From contig JAIRRS010000017.1 in NCBI GenBank assembly GCA_031255855.1, positions 44,857 to 108,856 of the forward strand: a DNA stretch of 64,000 nucleotides, given 5' to 3'. Below the pieces are notes generated by a model, which saw only the letters and a list, made by a program, of their open reading frames with translations, had not been told where the DNA came from and did not search any database. Below are positions 18,607-26,796 of the stretch, in pieces; position 1 is the first letter of the stretch, and each line of letters opens with the position of its first letter. This DNA comes from Tannerellaceae bacterium (GTDB taxonomy: Bacteria > Bacteroidota > Bacteroidia > Bacteroidales > Tannerellaceae). A program made the position numbers and the translations under genes.

Positions 18607-19500
18607 TTAATTTAGTTTGCTTAACGCCCAATGCTTCCGGTTGATAGAAGATTCCATTTTGCTTTGTATTTCTTCCGGGAACGAAGGGAAGAAGTCAATA
18701 CCAGTGACGCTCTCTATACTGTCTACCGGAACAGCCACGTCCTCCAAGGAACGATCGGCATAATTACGATTTTCTACCAGGAAACCGATACTTCGGTATT
18801 CACCGCCTGTATGTGAGCAAACTACTTTATAAAACATGTTGGGTATCCCTACTTTATTTTTACCTAACCGTTGCATGTTGCCGTCAATTACCGGGCCGGT
18901 TACAATGAATATTGCCCCGTATTTTGTTGCCCATTTCCGGCATTGTTTCTCAATGTCATTCCATAAACCGGCATTTAATCCTCTGTTTTGCGGACAAATG
19001 TTACTAAAATAAAACGATGCATCCATGCCTTCCTGCGACCATCTCATATCACCCGCAGGAACCAAATGCCCCCTGTCGTAGCCCGATCGGCGGTAATCAC
19101 TATCAACCGCTGTCGCTCCTTTTACTTTGGGGTCGGGTATGAATTTGTTTGTACGCTTGACATGCCGGCTTTTAACTTCTTCGGCGGTCAGCTCATAAGC
19201 GGCCCAGTTCGCTATCCGGTAATCGGCATTGTACGATATGATAAATCCCTCGTGGTCTATGATTTGCCCTCTTCTATCATTTTTAAGTGTAGGAATTTCT
19301 ACTCCTTCGGCAATCGTACCTACCGTAGATTCCGCCGTTTGCCTGTTTCCTGTCGGGAAATAACAATTAAACAAGAACAAAAGCCCCGACAAGAAAGCTA
19401 TTGTTGCAGATAATCCGACAATAAAACGTTTCACTGTCCTCAATATAGTTGAAGATCTCTTTTTATATGCGGTAGTTCTTCTTTTTTTTCTTTTTGTCAT
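18607..19500 (-). CDS. DNA/RNA non-specific endonuclease (NUC family), membrane-anchored or secreted
   Basis: 297 residues. A basic N-terminus is followed by a hydrophobic segment (residues about 27-46), which is either an uncleaved signal anchor or a signal peptide. The catalytic DRGH motif is at residues 142-145 (YDRGHLVPAGD, His145 general base), followed by FSNICPQNRGLNAGLWNDIE holding the metal-binding Asn. These are the hallmarks of Serratia-nuclease-like beta-beta-alpha-Me enzymes, which degrade DNA and RNA with Mg2+. The likely role is scavenging of extracellular nucleic acid. It stands alone; a perfect -7 element is at 19537-19544. Confidence 0.92.
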   Translation of the reverse strand: MTKRKKRRTTAYKKRSSTILRTVKRFIVGLSATIAFLSGLLFLFNCYFPTGNRQTAESTVGTIAEGVEIPTLKNDRRGQIIDHEGFIISYNADYRIANWAAYELTAEEVKSRHVKRTNKFIPDPKVKGATAVDSDYRRSGYDRGHLVPAGDMRWSQEGMDASFYFSNICPQNRGLNAGLWNDIEKQCRKWATKYGAIFIVTGPVIDGNMQRLGKNKVGIPNMFYKVVCSHTGGEYRSIGFLVENRNYADRSLEDVAVPVDSIESVTGIDFFPSFPEEIQSKMESSINRKHWALSKLN

Positions 19501-19536
19501 AAAATTCTATCCTTTTAGGTATGTAAGTCACGCGTA

Positions 19537-19544
19537 CAAAAATA
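19537..19544 (-). promoter_or_regulatory. -7 promoter element of the NUC endonuclease gene
   Basis: On the minus strand TATTTTTG, an exact TAnnTTTG match, 36 nt before the ATG at 19500. Confidence 0.55.
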
Positions 19545-19586
19545 AACATATATCACTGAACAATAGGAATTACTTGTGAAAAGTCT

Positions 19587-19594
19587 TATTTTTG
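19587..19594 (+). promoter_or_regulatory. -7 promoter element of the Tat-exported isomerase-like gene
   Basis: TATTTTTG, exact TAnnTTTG, 33 nt before the ATG at 19628. It is divergent from the element at 19537-19544. Confidence 0.55.
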
Positions 19595-19627
19595 TAAAAA
19601 ATCTATTCACCTATAAATCTGATAAAC

Positions 19628-20683
19628 ATGAAAAAACAAACCGGCAATTTATCCCGACGCCATTTTTTAGGAAAATCGGCAGCCGTTGTGGCTTCTGCAT
19701 CTTTACTACCGCTTAATTATGGATGCGGTGGAGGAACGGCCTCCACGAATGCTTTTGCAAATCCAAACAGTAAAAGTTCCGACACAAAATCATCCGGCCC
19801 CATTATTGGAGTTTCCACGTATAGTTTCCGGGATATTCCGGGAGGATTTGAGAATGTAGTTAACTATTGCAAGGAAGTAGACCTGAATACCATCGAGGTA
19901 TTAGGCGTTGATATGGAAATATTCCTTGGTAAACCTGAAGTGCCTTTTGCAGACAAATATCCGTTTATTAAAACGTTTGGTCCGGCTGTTTTGGCATATC
20001 TCAATATACAGGTACCTGCTGAAGAAAAGAAGCTTTTTGACAAATATGAAAAGGATTTGAAAGAGTGGCGTTTAGGCTTATCAATGCCCGAAATGGAGAA
20101 AGCGCGTACGTTCTTACAGGAAAAAGGGATCGATGCCCATGCCGGAAATCCGTCTATGAGTGGCAACAGCGACGAAGAGGTTGAGTATGGTTTCAAATTA
20201 ACCAAAGCAATGGGGGCAGAAGCCCTGATAAGTGAAATTGATTATGATAACGTAAAGCGGTTGGCGCCTTTTGCCGAGAAATATGGTATCAAACTGGCGT
20301 TGCATAATCATAAACAATTCGCCGCAGAAGGTTTCGACCTCGATGCCATACTAGCTCTTTCACCATTGGTTATGCTCAATTTCGATGTAGGTAATTACTA
20401 TGGTTCAACAGGTAAACACCCGAATGACATACTTAAAAAGTACTACGATAGGGTATACAGTATTCATCTCAAAGACATGACAGCACCAACGACAACCCCG
20501 CCGAATACCAACCAAGTTTGGGGACAAGGACAAACGCCTTTGGGAGATGTTTTAACCCTTATCAACAAAGAACAATGGCCAATCTTTTGCGATATAGAAT
20601 TAGAATATGAAATCAAACCCTGGTCCGACCCGATAAATGAAGTAAAAAAATGCATCTGTTTTATGAAACAATATTTAGGATAA
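19628..20683 (+). CDS. Tat-exported sugar phosphate isomerase/epimerase-like TIM-barrel protein
   Basis: 351 residues. The N-terminus is a twin-arginine signal (SRRHFLGKSAAVVASASL) followed by LNYGCGG, which could act as a lipobox. The mature part is an AP-endonuclease-family-2 TIM barrel: GVSTYSFRDI.., KLALHNHKQF, MLNFDVGNYY, VYSIHLKDM, IFCDIELEYE supply the expected His, Asp and Glu metal ligands. Proteins of this kind act on sugars or inositols; export by Tat suggests folding with a metal in the cytoplasm and action in the periplasm. The substrate cannot be told from sequence. It stands alone between a divergent nuclease and the convergent menA. Confidence 0.87.
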   Translation: MKKQTGNLSRRHFLGKSAAVVASASLLPLNYGCGGGTASTNAFANPNSKSSDTKSSGPIIGVSTYSFRDIPGGFENVVNYCKEVDLNTIEVLGVDMEIFLGKPEVPFADKYPFIKTFGPAVLAYLNIQVPAEEKKLFDKYEKDLKEWRLGLSMPEMEKARTFLQEKGIDAHAGNPSMSGNSDEEVEYGFKLTKAMGAEALISEIDYDNVKRLAPFAEKYGIKLALHNHKQFAAEGFDLDAILALSPLVMLNFDVGNYYGSTGKHPNDILKKYYDRVYSIHLKDMTAPTTTPPNTNQVWGQGQTPLGDVLTLINKEQWPIFCDIELEYEIKPWSDPINEVKKCICFMKQYLG

Positions 20684-20710
20684 GATTCAGATTGAGGTTG
20701 TTCTTGGAAA

Positions 20711-20724
20711 TTCATCCAGATGAA
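20711..20724. repeat. Small palindrome TTCATCCAGATGAA
   Basis: TTCATC-CA-GATGAA lies between the isomerase-like gene and menA. The word TTCATCCAGAT also occurs, inverted, at 45651-45661 next to the dispersed repeat copy B, so this may be a minor relative of that family. Confidence 0.45.
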
Positions 20725-20854
20725 AATTCAATATGTTATTGTATTAAGGCTAAGGATATAGTTCAATCAAAGATTCGGTTCATTGAGCATCATCCGGTGT
20801 AGGATCGAAGGAAGGAGACGGCCAGGATCAACGACGTATTAAAACAAACGCAGG

Positions 20855-21742
20855 TTAAATGCTAAAAAGCAAGATGATAAGCAAAATAGTGTATATAAGA
20901 ACATTTCTTGCCGTATAACCGAGGGTTTTATTCAAACCTCTTCCTTGTAAATGGAATAATTGCCGCCAGGTTGTCCAAAAGAGGGCAAAAAATGCCGCGA
21001 ATAAAAATTCTATCCACCAAACGGATTGTATAATCAACGGCAGTGTAATAAGAAGGGCGATTATGCCGTTTACCAAATAAAATACGCAACCGAATGTTCG
21101 CCCGAAGATTACGATAGACGTTCGTTTTCCGGTTTCCCTATCTTGTTCATAATCTCTGTAATTATTTACCACCAATATATTTATCGACAAGAATCCGACA
21201 GCAAGCGATAACAAAAATGAAAGAAGGCTGAATGATAGCGCCTGGACATAATAAGTGAAGCAAACAGGTATTATCCCATAAAACAACAACACGCACACAT
21301 CACCTAGTCCGTTATAAGCCAACGGAAACGGACCTGCCGAATAAGCCAATACGCAAAGGGCGATTGCTATCCCCACAAAAATTAGTTCCCAACCGGTAAA
21401 GCACAACAACCCCAACCCACATATACAAGCTATCCCTAAAGTGACAAATGTGCCTATCAACATAGCTTTGGGAGTTATCCAACCGGAAGCCACAGCCCGT
21501 TCAGGCCCTAAACGATCTTCATTGTCCGCTCCTTTAATAAAATCGAAATAATCATTTGCGAAGTTGCTGGCTATCTGCGCCAATAAAGCGACGATAAAAC
21601 AAAGGATGGCCGGTACAAGCCGGAACATTCCGTAGCGATAAGCCAAAGCGCAACCCAGGATAACCGGACTAACAGACGCAGTAAGTGTTTTAGGCCGTGC
21701 CGCTTCTATCCAAAAACGAATTGTTTGTTTATTGATATTCAC
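20855..21742 (-). CDS. menA: 1,4-dihydroxy-2-naphthoate polyprenyltransferase
   Basis: 295 residues, with eight or nine hydrophobic segments. The two Asp-rich UbiA motifs are present: NDYFDFIKGADNEDRLGP near residue 65 and NNYRDYEQDRETGKRT near residue 190; both bind the Mg-prenyl diphosphate. MenA joins a polyprenyl chain to dihydroxynaphthoate to give demethylmenaquinone, the membrane step of menaquinone synthesis. Other men genes are not in the window. A perfect -7 element is at 21768-21775. Confidence 0.93.
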   Translation of the reverse strand: MNINKQTIRFWIEAARPKTLTASVSPVILGCALAYRYGMFRLVPAILCFIVALLAQIASNFANDYFDFIKGADNEDRLGPERAVASGWITPKAMLIGTFVTLGIACICGLGLLCFTGWELIFVGIAIALCVLAYSAGPFPLAYNGLGDVCVLLFYGIIPVCFTYYVQALSFSLLSFLLSLAVGFLSINILVVNNYRDYEQDRETGKRTSIVIFGRTFGCVFYLVNGIIALLITLPLIIQSVWWIEFLFAAFFALFWTTWRQLFHLQGRGLNKTLGYTARNVLIYTILLIILLFSI

Positions 21743-21767
21743 TTATTCGTACAATCATATATTTTTG

Positions 21768-21775
21768 CAAAAATA
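21768..21775 (-). promoter_or_regulatory. -7 promoter element of menA
   Basis: Minus-strand TATTTTTG, exact TAnnTTTG, 25 nt before the menA ATG. Confidence 0.55.
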
Positions 21776-21873
21776 GAAACAAATAAAGCATTAATTTATA
21801 TTTATATAAAAAATCATGCCACACTTAGCCAATATTATATATTCTAACTTTAATACATTTCAAAAATATCACT

Positions 21874-21881
21874 TACCTTTG
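21874..21881 (+). promoter_or_regulatory. -7 promoter element unusually close to a start codon
   Basis: TACCTTTG ends only 5 nt before the ATG at 21887, so the transcript would begin at or next to the start codon. A possible upstream half is TTTA at 21849-21852, about 21 nt away. Confidence 0.5.
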
Positions 21882-21886
21882 TCCCA

Positions 21887-22297
21887 ATGAAGAATATTCT
21901 TTTCATAACAAGTTTTCTTTTTATTTACCTGTTTTTTATGGCTCCTGATGAAGAAACAGCAAATAGAACGTCTACTACGGCCGGATGGGAAACAACTGTA
22001 CATGAAAAGGATATTGCCAAAGACATGCGCCGCCACCGCGTTGAAATAATCAGCAATGATTTTAAAAACAGGGATTGTCTCACCCCTAGAAGAAATGTGC
22101 AAACAAGCTACGCGGTTTCAAACCAAGTGAAAATATTAAGACACACCATACGCAGTCTCCAAGACCTTCGGATAAAAGAAACCGGACAACTTCAGAAAAC
22201 AAACGAATTTGTTACCGAATGTCAAACCCTTAATTATTCTTCCCTCCTTACCCGCAGGGGATACCATGTGTATGCTTTGCGGAAAATTGTTATTTGA
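21887..22297 (+). CDS. Small exported hypothetical protein
   Basis: 136 residues; not recognised. The first 18 residues are hydrophobic (ILFITSFLFIYLFFM) and look like a signal peptide or membrane anchor. The rest is polar and basic with a long helical stretch (about residues 80-110). No cysteine motif or catalytic pattern is seen. The ATG is 5 nt after a consensus -7 box, so either the mRNA is leaderless or translation starts later (Met18 at 21938 would lose the hydrophobic segment). A terminator-like hairpin follows at 22325. Confidence 0.6.
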   Translation: MKNILFITSFLFIYLFFMAPDEETANRTSTTAGWETTVHEKDIAKDMRRHRVEIISNDFKNRDCLTPRRNVQTSYAVSNQVKILRHTIRSLQDLRIKETGQLQKTNEFVTECQTLNYSSLLTRRGYHVYALRKIVI

Positions 22298-22324
22298 TTT
22301 TTAGTTGGCCACGTATGATTTTTT

Positions 22325-22359
22325 CAACGGGAAACCTGAGTTTTTCGTTGCGGTTTTTT
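22325..22359 (+). terminator. Terminator-like hairpin
   Basis: CAACGGGAAA (22325-22334) pairs with TTTTTCGTTG (22341-22350) including two G-U pairs, followed by CGGTTTTTTA. Confidence 0.5.
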
Positions 22360-22411
22360 ATTGCATTTTCTAACATGCATATTGAATAATTATAACTAAA
22401 ACAAAACAATT

Positions 22412-22612
22412 ATGGCAACTAAAAAGTCAAAAAAGAATATTTATTTTTTTATTCTTCTTACAATCATCGGTTGTGTTATAGCCTGTAGTTCTATTATCAC
22501 AAACGACTACCTGAAACTGGTCATTGTTATGGTTTCACTTTGTGTCGGATTGTTCGGTATTATGAAATCATTAAGCAACCCTTCTTCCGGCGAAGATCCA
22601 AAGGAAAAATAA
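22412..22612 (+). CDS. Small two-helix membrane protein (hypothetical)
   Basis: 66 residues. A lysine-rich N-terminus (MATKKSKKN) precedes two hydrophobic segments (about 10-27 and 32-48), and the tail is acidic/polar (SSGEDPKEK). The basic N-terminus favours both ends in the cytoplasm. No family recognised. It is followed 31 bp later by a second gene of the same size and layout, suggesting a two-gene unit. Confidence 0.6.
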   Translation: MATKKSKKNIYFFILLTIIGCVIACSSIITNDYLKLVIVMVSLCVGLFGIMKSLSNPSSGEDPKEK

Positions 22613-22643
22613 CTTATTGTCAAACAAATAGTAAACAAAAAAA

Positions 22644-22850
22644 ATGCGTATCAACAAAGATTTGGTAGACGCAGTAATGATGCTGTCGTCTATTGTCCTC
22701 GTATTGGTTGGAACAACCGACTTTACCAACGAATCAGAAAAGAAAATCATTATGGGTATTTTAGGTATAATCGCGGTATTGATGGTGGTTTTCCGTTTTA
22801 TCGGCGGCCGTCAAGCTAAAGATTCCCATGATGGTGAACCGGAACATTAA
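22644..22850 (+). CDS. Small two-helix membrane protein (hypothetical)
   Basis: 68 residues with two hydrophobic segments (about 8-24 and 34-53) and a charged tail (GGRQAKDSHDGEPEH). It has the same size and architecture as the preceding protein, but the sequences are not obviously homologous. Function unknown; a small membrane modulator is possible but is only a guess. Confidence 0.6.
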   Translation: MRINKDLVDAVMMLSSIVLVLVGTTDFTNESEKKIIMGILGIIAVLMVVFRFIGGRQAKDSHDGEPEH

Positions 22851-22872
22851 TCTCGGTTGAATTGACTTAAAA

Positions 22873-23028
22873 GATGTCCACAACAGGCTTCCTGTCGTAA
22901 CTTCCGGGTGACCAGAGGTTATTTGTTCTACGTTTTTCTACCTATTATAATAACTTGCTGTTTTAAAATGAATGAATATGAATAAAATAATTATTCATAC
23001 AGCAGGAAGCCGGACATCCTCTTTTTTT
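22873..23028 (+). ncRNA. Candidate structured RNA ending in a terminator
   Basis: The ends of this 156-nt stretch pair: GATGTCC (22873-22879) with GGACATC (23012-23018), and GGCTTCCTG (22886-22894) with CAGGAAGCC (23003-23011), leaving a 6-nt bulge (ACAACA) on one side. A U-rich tail (CCTCTTTTTTT) follows. An inner hairpin TGAATAA-AATAA-TTATTCA spans 22979-22997. An alternative pairing of 22954-22961 (CTTGCTGT) with ACAGCAGG (22999-23006) would compete with the closing stem. It could be a small RNA, a leader of the next gene, or simply an elaborate terminator. No promoter was pinpointed. Confidence 0.4.
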
Positions 23029-23134
23029 AGTATTTTAGCAAGCGATATTGAAAATAATAAACGTAAGCATAGTAATATCGCAAAAGATTTTCTTCCGTAT
23101 TATTAGCATAACTATTGAATAAACAGACAAACGA

Positions 23135-23566
23135 ATGTTGAAAAGAGACTTTATTTTAACACAGATTGAAGAATTAGGAAAAGTAATTGCACAGATTATT
23201 GATTTACGCAATGCAAATGCCGCCAGAAAAATCCCCCAATTAGCCCAAGTTGTTTATGATTCATTGAAAATAGACCGGGATTTCCTTATGAACACTCCCT
23301 GTCATGATATCCGCCATTTTCTTGACGGAGAAGACGGATCCGGATTACAACGAATAGAAATCGCTGTTAAAGTACTGATAGAGGAAGCTTATTTACACCC
23401 TGAAAAACAAAGAGAATTACGCTTGAAGGCTAAGGAATTATTGGATTATATTCAGGCAAGGGATACTACTTACTCTTTGGAAAGAATTCAACTGCTGGAA
23501 GAACTGAACTACCAACTCGACATCCCATCATCACGGCTTCCCCCATACCAAAACAAAGAAGGGTAG
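23135..23566 (+). CDS. Conserved-looking helical cytoplasmic protein, unknown function
   Basis: 143 residues, no signal peptide and no membrane segment. It is almost entirely helical (DFILTQIEELGKVIAQIIDL, then IEIAVKVLIEEAYLHPEKQR..LKAKELLDYI), with a small loop HDIRHFLDGEDGSGL in the middle. The ATG at 23135 gives a sensible N-terminus. No motif points to an enzyme; a scaffold or adaptor is possible. It is convergent with the FAD protein, 20 bp away, with no terminator visible between them. Confidence 0.65.
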   Translation: MLKRDFILTQIEELGKVIAQIIDLRNANAARKIPQLAQVVYDSLKIDRDFLMNTPCHDIRHFLDGEDGSGLQRIEIAVKVLIEEAYLHPEKQRELRLKAKELLDYIQARDTTYSLERIQLLEELNYQLDIPSSRLPPYQNKEG

Positions 23567-23586
23567 CCATGATGTTATCCGGAAAA

Positions 23587-25149
23587 CTAGTTTGGAATTC
23601 CTACATAATAAGAACTGACAGCTTCGGCACAACGTTCTCCATCTATAGCCGCGGATACGATACCTCCTGCATATCCTGCTCCTTCCCCGCAAGGGAACAA
23701 GCCCTTAAGCGTAATATGCTGGCAGGTTTCTTTGTCGCGTAATATTCTCACAGGTGAAGATGTACGCGTTTCCACACCGATCAAGACGGCTTCATTGGTC
23801 AGAAAACCATTGGATGTTTTACCAAAATGACGGAAACCTTCACGTAAACGGGCAGTAATAAATTCGGGCAACCAGAAATGCAACGGAGAAGCCAGCAAAC
23901 CCGGCACATAAGACGACTCGGGCAAATCAAACGAATTTTTCCGTTGTACAAAATCATTCATTCGTTGCGCAGGAGCCGTTTGCTTCATTCCGCCGTTCAG
24001 CCAGGCATGTTCTTCCAACTGTTCTTGAAACTTCAACAAGGCAAGCTCTTTGTGTGATGCAAACTCGGGCAAATCTTCCGGGCGAACTTCAACTACCATA
24101 CCGGAATTCGCCCAACGGGAATTACGGCCGGAAGGAGACATTCCGTTGACAACGACCTGTTTTTCACCACTCGCAGCCGGAACAACAAATCCTCCCGGAC
24201 ACATACAAAAGGAATAAACCCCTCTCCCGTTTACTTGTGTTACATAACTATATTCGGCGGCTGGCAAGTATTCTCCCCTACCCTCTTTATTATGATATTG
24301 AATCCGGTCTACCAGTTCCTGTGGATGTTCCAACCGTACGCCCGCCGCAATCCCTTTTGCTTCGATGGGGATTTGCTGTTTATGAAGGTAATAATATACA
24401 TCACGAGCCGAATGACCGGTAGCCAGGATAACTGGTCCATAAAAAGATTTTCCTGTATTTGTTTCAATGCCTATTACTTCATTCTTTTCAATAATCAAGG
24501 CATCCATACGGGTTTCGAAATGAACATCTCCCCCACATTGGATAATCCGGTTGCGGATATTCTCTATTACCGCGGGAAGTTTATCCGTTCCGATATGCGG
24601 GTGGGTGTCAGAAAGAATCGCGGGACTTGCCCCATGCTGACAAAAAATATTCAAGATCTTATCTACCGAACCTCGTTTTTTACTTCGCGTATATAGTTTC
24701 CCGTCCGAATAAGCGCCGGCTCCTCCCTCGCCAAAGCAATAATTTGATTCACTGTTTACTTTATGCTCGCGACTAATAAGGGCAATATCCTTTTTACGTT
24801 CCCGTACATTTTTACCTCTTTCTATTACGATCGGGCGAAACCCTAATTCGATTAATCGTAGGGCGGCGAACAATCCTCCGGGTCCGGCTCCGACTACTAT
24901 AACAGGCTTCGCACAGGAAACATCCATATAGTTTACAGATTGATACTCCTGTCCCGTAGGCTCTTCATTAATAAATATACGGAGTTTCAGGTTAACGTAG
25001 ATAACACGTTGCCTGGCATCAATCGAACGTTTTATCACACGAATAGCACGAATACCGGTATCTCCTGTTTCGCGGCTCACTATATTTTTTAATGTCTGTT
25101 CGTTTGCCGCATCTCCAGGCAACACACGTAATTGAAGTTCTTTTATCAT
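23587..25149 (-). CDS. FAD-dependent dehydrogenase (COG2509-like)
   Basis: 520 residues. The dinucleotide-binding motif VVGAGPGGLFAALRLIELG starts near residue 80 after an N-terminal domain (MIKELQLRVLPGDA.., INEEPTGQEYQ). Other landmarks are EGGAGAYSDGKLYTR, LATGHSARDVYYYLH, RGVYSFCMCPGGFVVPA and a C-terminal PCGEGAGYAGGIVSAA that closes the FAD site. This is the uncharacterised COG2509 flavoprotein family, widespread in anaerobes and chloroplast-bearing organisms. The reaction is unknown. It lies 15 bp downstream of radA on the same strand and is probably cotranscribed. Confidence 0.88.
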   Translation of the reverse strand: MIKELQLRVLPGDAANEQTLKNIVSRETGDTGIRAIRVIKRSIDARQRVIYVNLKLRIFINEEPTGQEYQSVNYMDVSCAKPVIVVGAGPGGLFAALRLIELGFRPIVIERGKNVRERKKDIALISREHKVNSESNYCFGEGGAGAYSDGKLYTRSKKRGSVDKILNIFCQHGASPAILSDTHPHIGTDKLPAVIENIRNRIIQCGGDVHFETRMDALIIEKNEVIGIETNTGKSFYGPVILATGHSARDVYYYLHKQQIPIEAKGIAAGVRLEHPQELVDRIQYHNKEGRGEYLPAAEYSYVTQVNGRGVYSFCMCPGGFVVPAASGEKQVVVNGMSPSGRNSRWANSGMVVEVRPEDLPEFASHKELALLKFQEQLEEHAWLNGGMKQTAPAQRMNDFVQRKNSFDLPESSYVPGLLASPLHFWLPEFITARLREGFRHFGKTSNGFLTNEAVLIGVETRTSSPVRILRDKETCQHITLKGLFPCGEGAGYAGGIVSAAIDGERCAEAVSSYYVGIPN

Positions 25150-25164
25150 TCTGGTGTTATATTT

Positions 25165-26535
25165 TTAACCGAAAAGTTGCCGGAAGGCCTCTTCCACTTT
25201 TCGTACTTGTACGATTTGTATCTTGCATTTTGAAGTATCGAAACCTTTCAGGTTATTGTGAGGAATCAACATACGGGTAAAACCAAGTTTTTCAGCTTCC
25301 AGGATACGTTGTTCGATACGGTTTACAGGGCGTATCTCCCCCGACAAGCCTACTTCGCCTGCCAAACAGACATTGCTTTCTATCGTAATATCGAGGCTGG
25401 AAGAAAGAACCGCGCTTATGACAGCCAAGTCTATAGCCGGATCGTTCACCTTTAAACCTCCTGCAATATTAAGGAAAACATCTTTCTGCACCAGTTTGAA
25501 ACCGGCGCGTTTCTCCAAGACTGCCAAAAGCATATTCATCCGTCGTAAGTCAAATCCGGTAGCACTCCGTTGCGGCATACCATAAACGGCAGAACTAACC
25601 AAAGCCTGCGTCTCAATAAGGAACGGCCTGACACCTTCTATAGCCGCCGCAATGGCTACACCGCTTAATCCCTCATGGTTTTGTGTCAATAACAACTCAG
25701 ATGGATTACTCACCTGGCGAAGACCATTTTGCCTCATCTCATAAATACCCAGTTCTGCCGTACTGCCGAAACGGTTTTTTATGCTACGCAGGATACGATA
25801 CATATAATGCTGGTCGCCTTCGAACTGCAAGACAGTATCTACAATATGCTCCAATACTTTGGGGCCTGCAATACTTCCTTCTTTATTGATGTGCCCAATC
25901 AACAACACCGGCACGCCACTCTCTTTAGCATATTTAAGGATAGAAGCGCTACATTCGCGTACCTGTGAAACACTTCCGGGAGACGATTCTACCATCCCCG
26001 TATATATCGTCTGGATAGAATCCACAATCATCAAACCGGGTTGAAGGTTCTGTGCCTGAGTAAATATCTGTTCCAAATTGGTTTCACTCAAAATATAGCA
26101 ATCAGGATTCGCGTGTTCGATCCTGTCGGCACGCAGTTTCAATTGCCGGATACTCTCCTCTCCGGAAACATACATCGTTTTCAAACCACTTAGCCCCAAA
26201 ACAGTCTGCAACACCAACGTAGATTTGCCTATTCCCGGCTCTCCTCCTATCAATACCAGTGAACCTTTTACCAAGCCTCCTCCCAGTACACGGTTCAGTT
26301 CTTCATCTTTCATGTCGATACGCACCTCGTTCGTAGCCGTAATATCCCGTAATAACACCGGACGTACGTTATCTTTATCCGTAAGTCCGGGTATCACACG
26401 CTTAGCCGGTGGTTCTTTGGCAATTAATTCTTCCACATATGTGTTCCACTCACCACAATTAGGGCATTTGCCAATCCATTTTGGCGAATCAGCTCCACAA
26501 GTAGAGCATAAATAAATTGTTTTTGTTTTAGCCAT
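25165..26535 (-). CDS. radA: DNA repair protein RadA
   Basis: 456 residues. N-terminal C4 zinc finger (CSTCGADSPKWIGKCPNC), Walker A (GGEPGIGKST), the RadA-specific KNRFGS motif (SIKNRFGSTAELGIYEM) and the Lon-protease-like C-terminal domain (SDLAVIS-type block DLAVISAVLSS, GEVGLSGEIRPV). RadA is a RecA-like branch-migration helicase acting in recombinational repair. Start at 26535 is the only sensible ATG. A near-consensus -7 element (minus-strand TATCTTTA, 26552-26559) lies 16 nt upstream. Confidence 0.97.
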   Translation of the reverse strand: MAKTKTIYLCSTCGADSPKWIGKCPNCGEWNTYVEELIAKEPPAKRVIPGLTDKDNVRPVLLRDITATNEVRIDMKDEELNRVLGGGLVKGSLVLIGGEPGIGKSTLVLQTVLGLSGLKTMYVSGEESIRQLKLRADRIEHANPDCYILSETNLEQIFTQAQNLQPGLMIVDSIQTIYTGMVESSPGSVSQVRECSASILKYAKESGVPVLLIGHINKEGSIAGPKVLEHIVDTVLQFEGDQHYMYRILRSIKNRFGSTAELGIYEMRQNGLRQVSNPSELLLTQNHEGLSGVAIAAAIEGVRPFLIETQALVSSAVYGMPQRSATGFDLRRMNMLLAVLEKRAGFKLVQKDVFLNIAGGLKVNDPAIDLAVISAVLSSSLDITIESNVCLAGEVGLSGEIRPVNRIEQRILEAEKLGFTRMLIPHNNLKGFDTSKCKIQIVQVRKVEEAFRQLFG

Positions 26536-26796
26536 CCATTCGAATTTGAGGTAAAGATACGAAAAGTCATCCCTTTTGCTTATGTTTGTGTAAGATAAGT
26601 GTCCTTAATGGTAGGCTTCTCTGATTCCAAATATTTCAGCACCAGTTCAAAAAAGCAGTTTGGCATTAATCCGAGCAAGGTCAAATAAGTTACAAGAACT
26701 CAAAGAAACACACTAATTACACCGCTGTCATATTATTTTTACGTAAATTCGCAGCGATTAATTCCATTGATTTTAAACTTATTTATTCTATATAAT

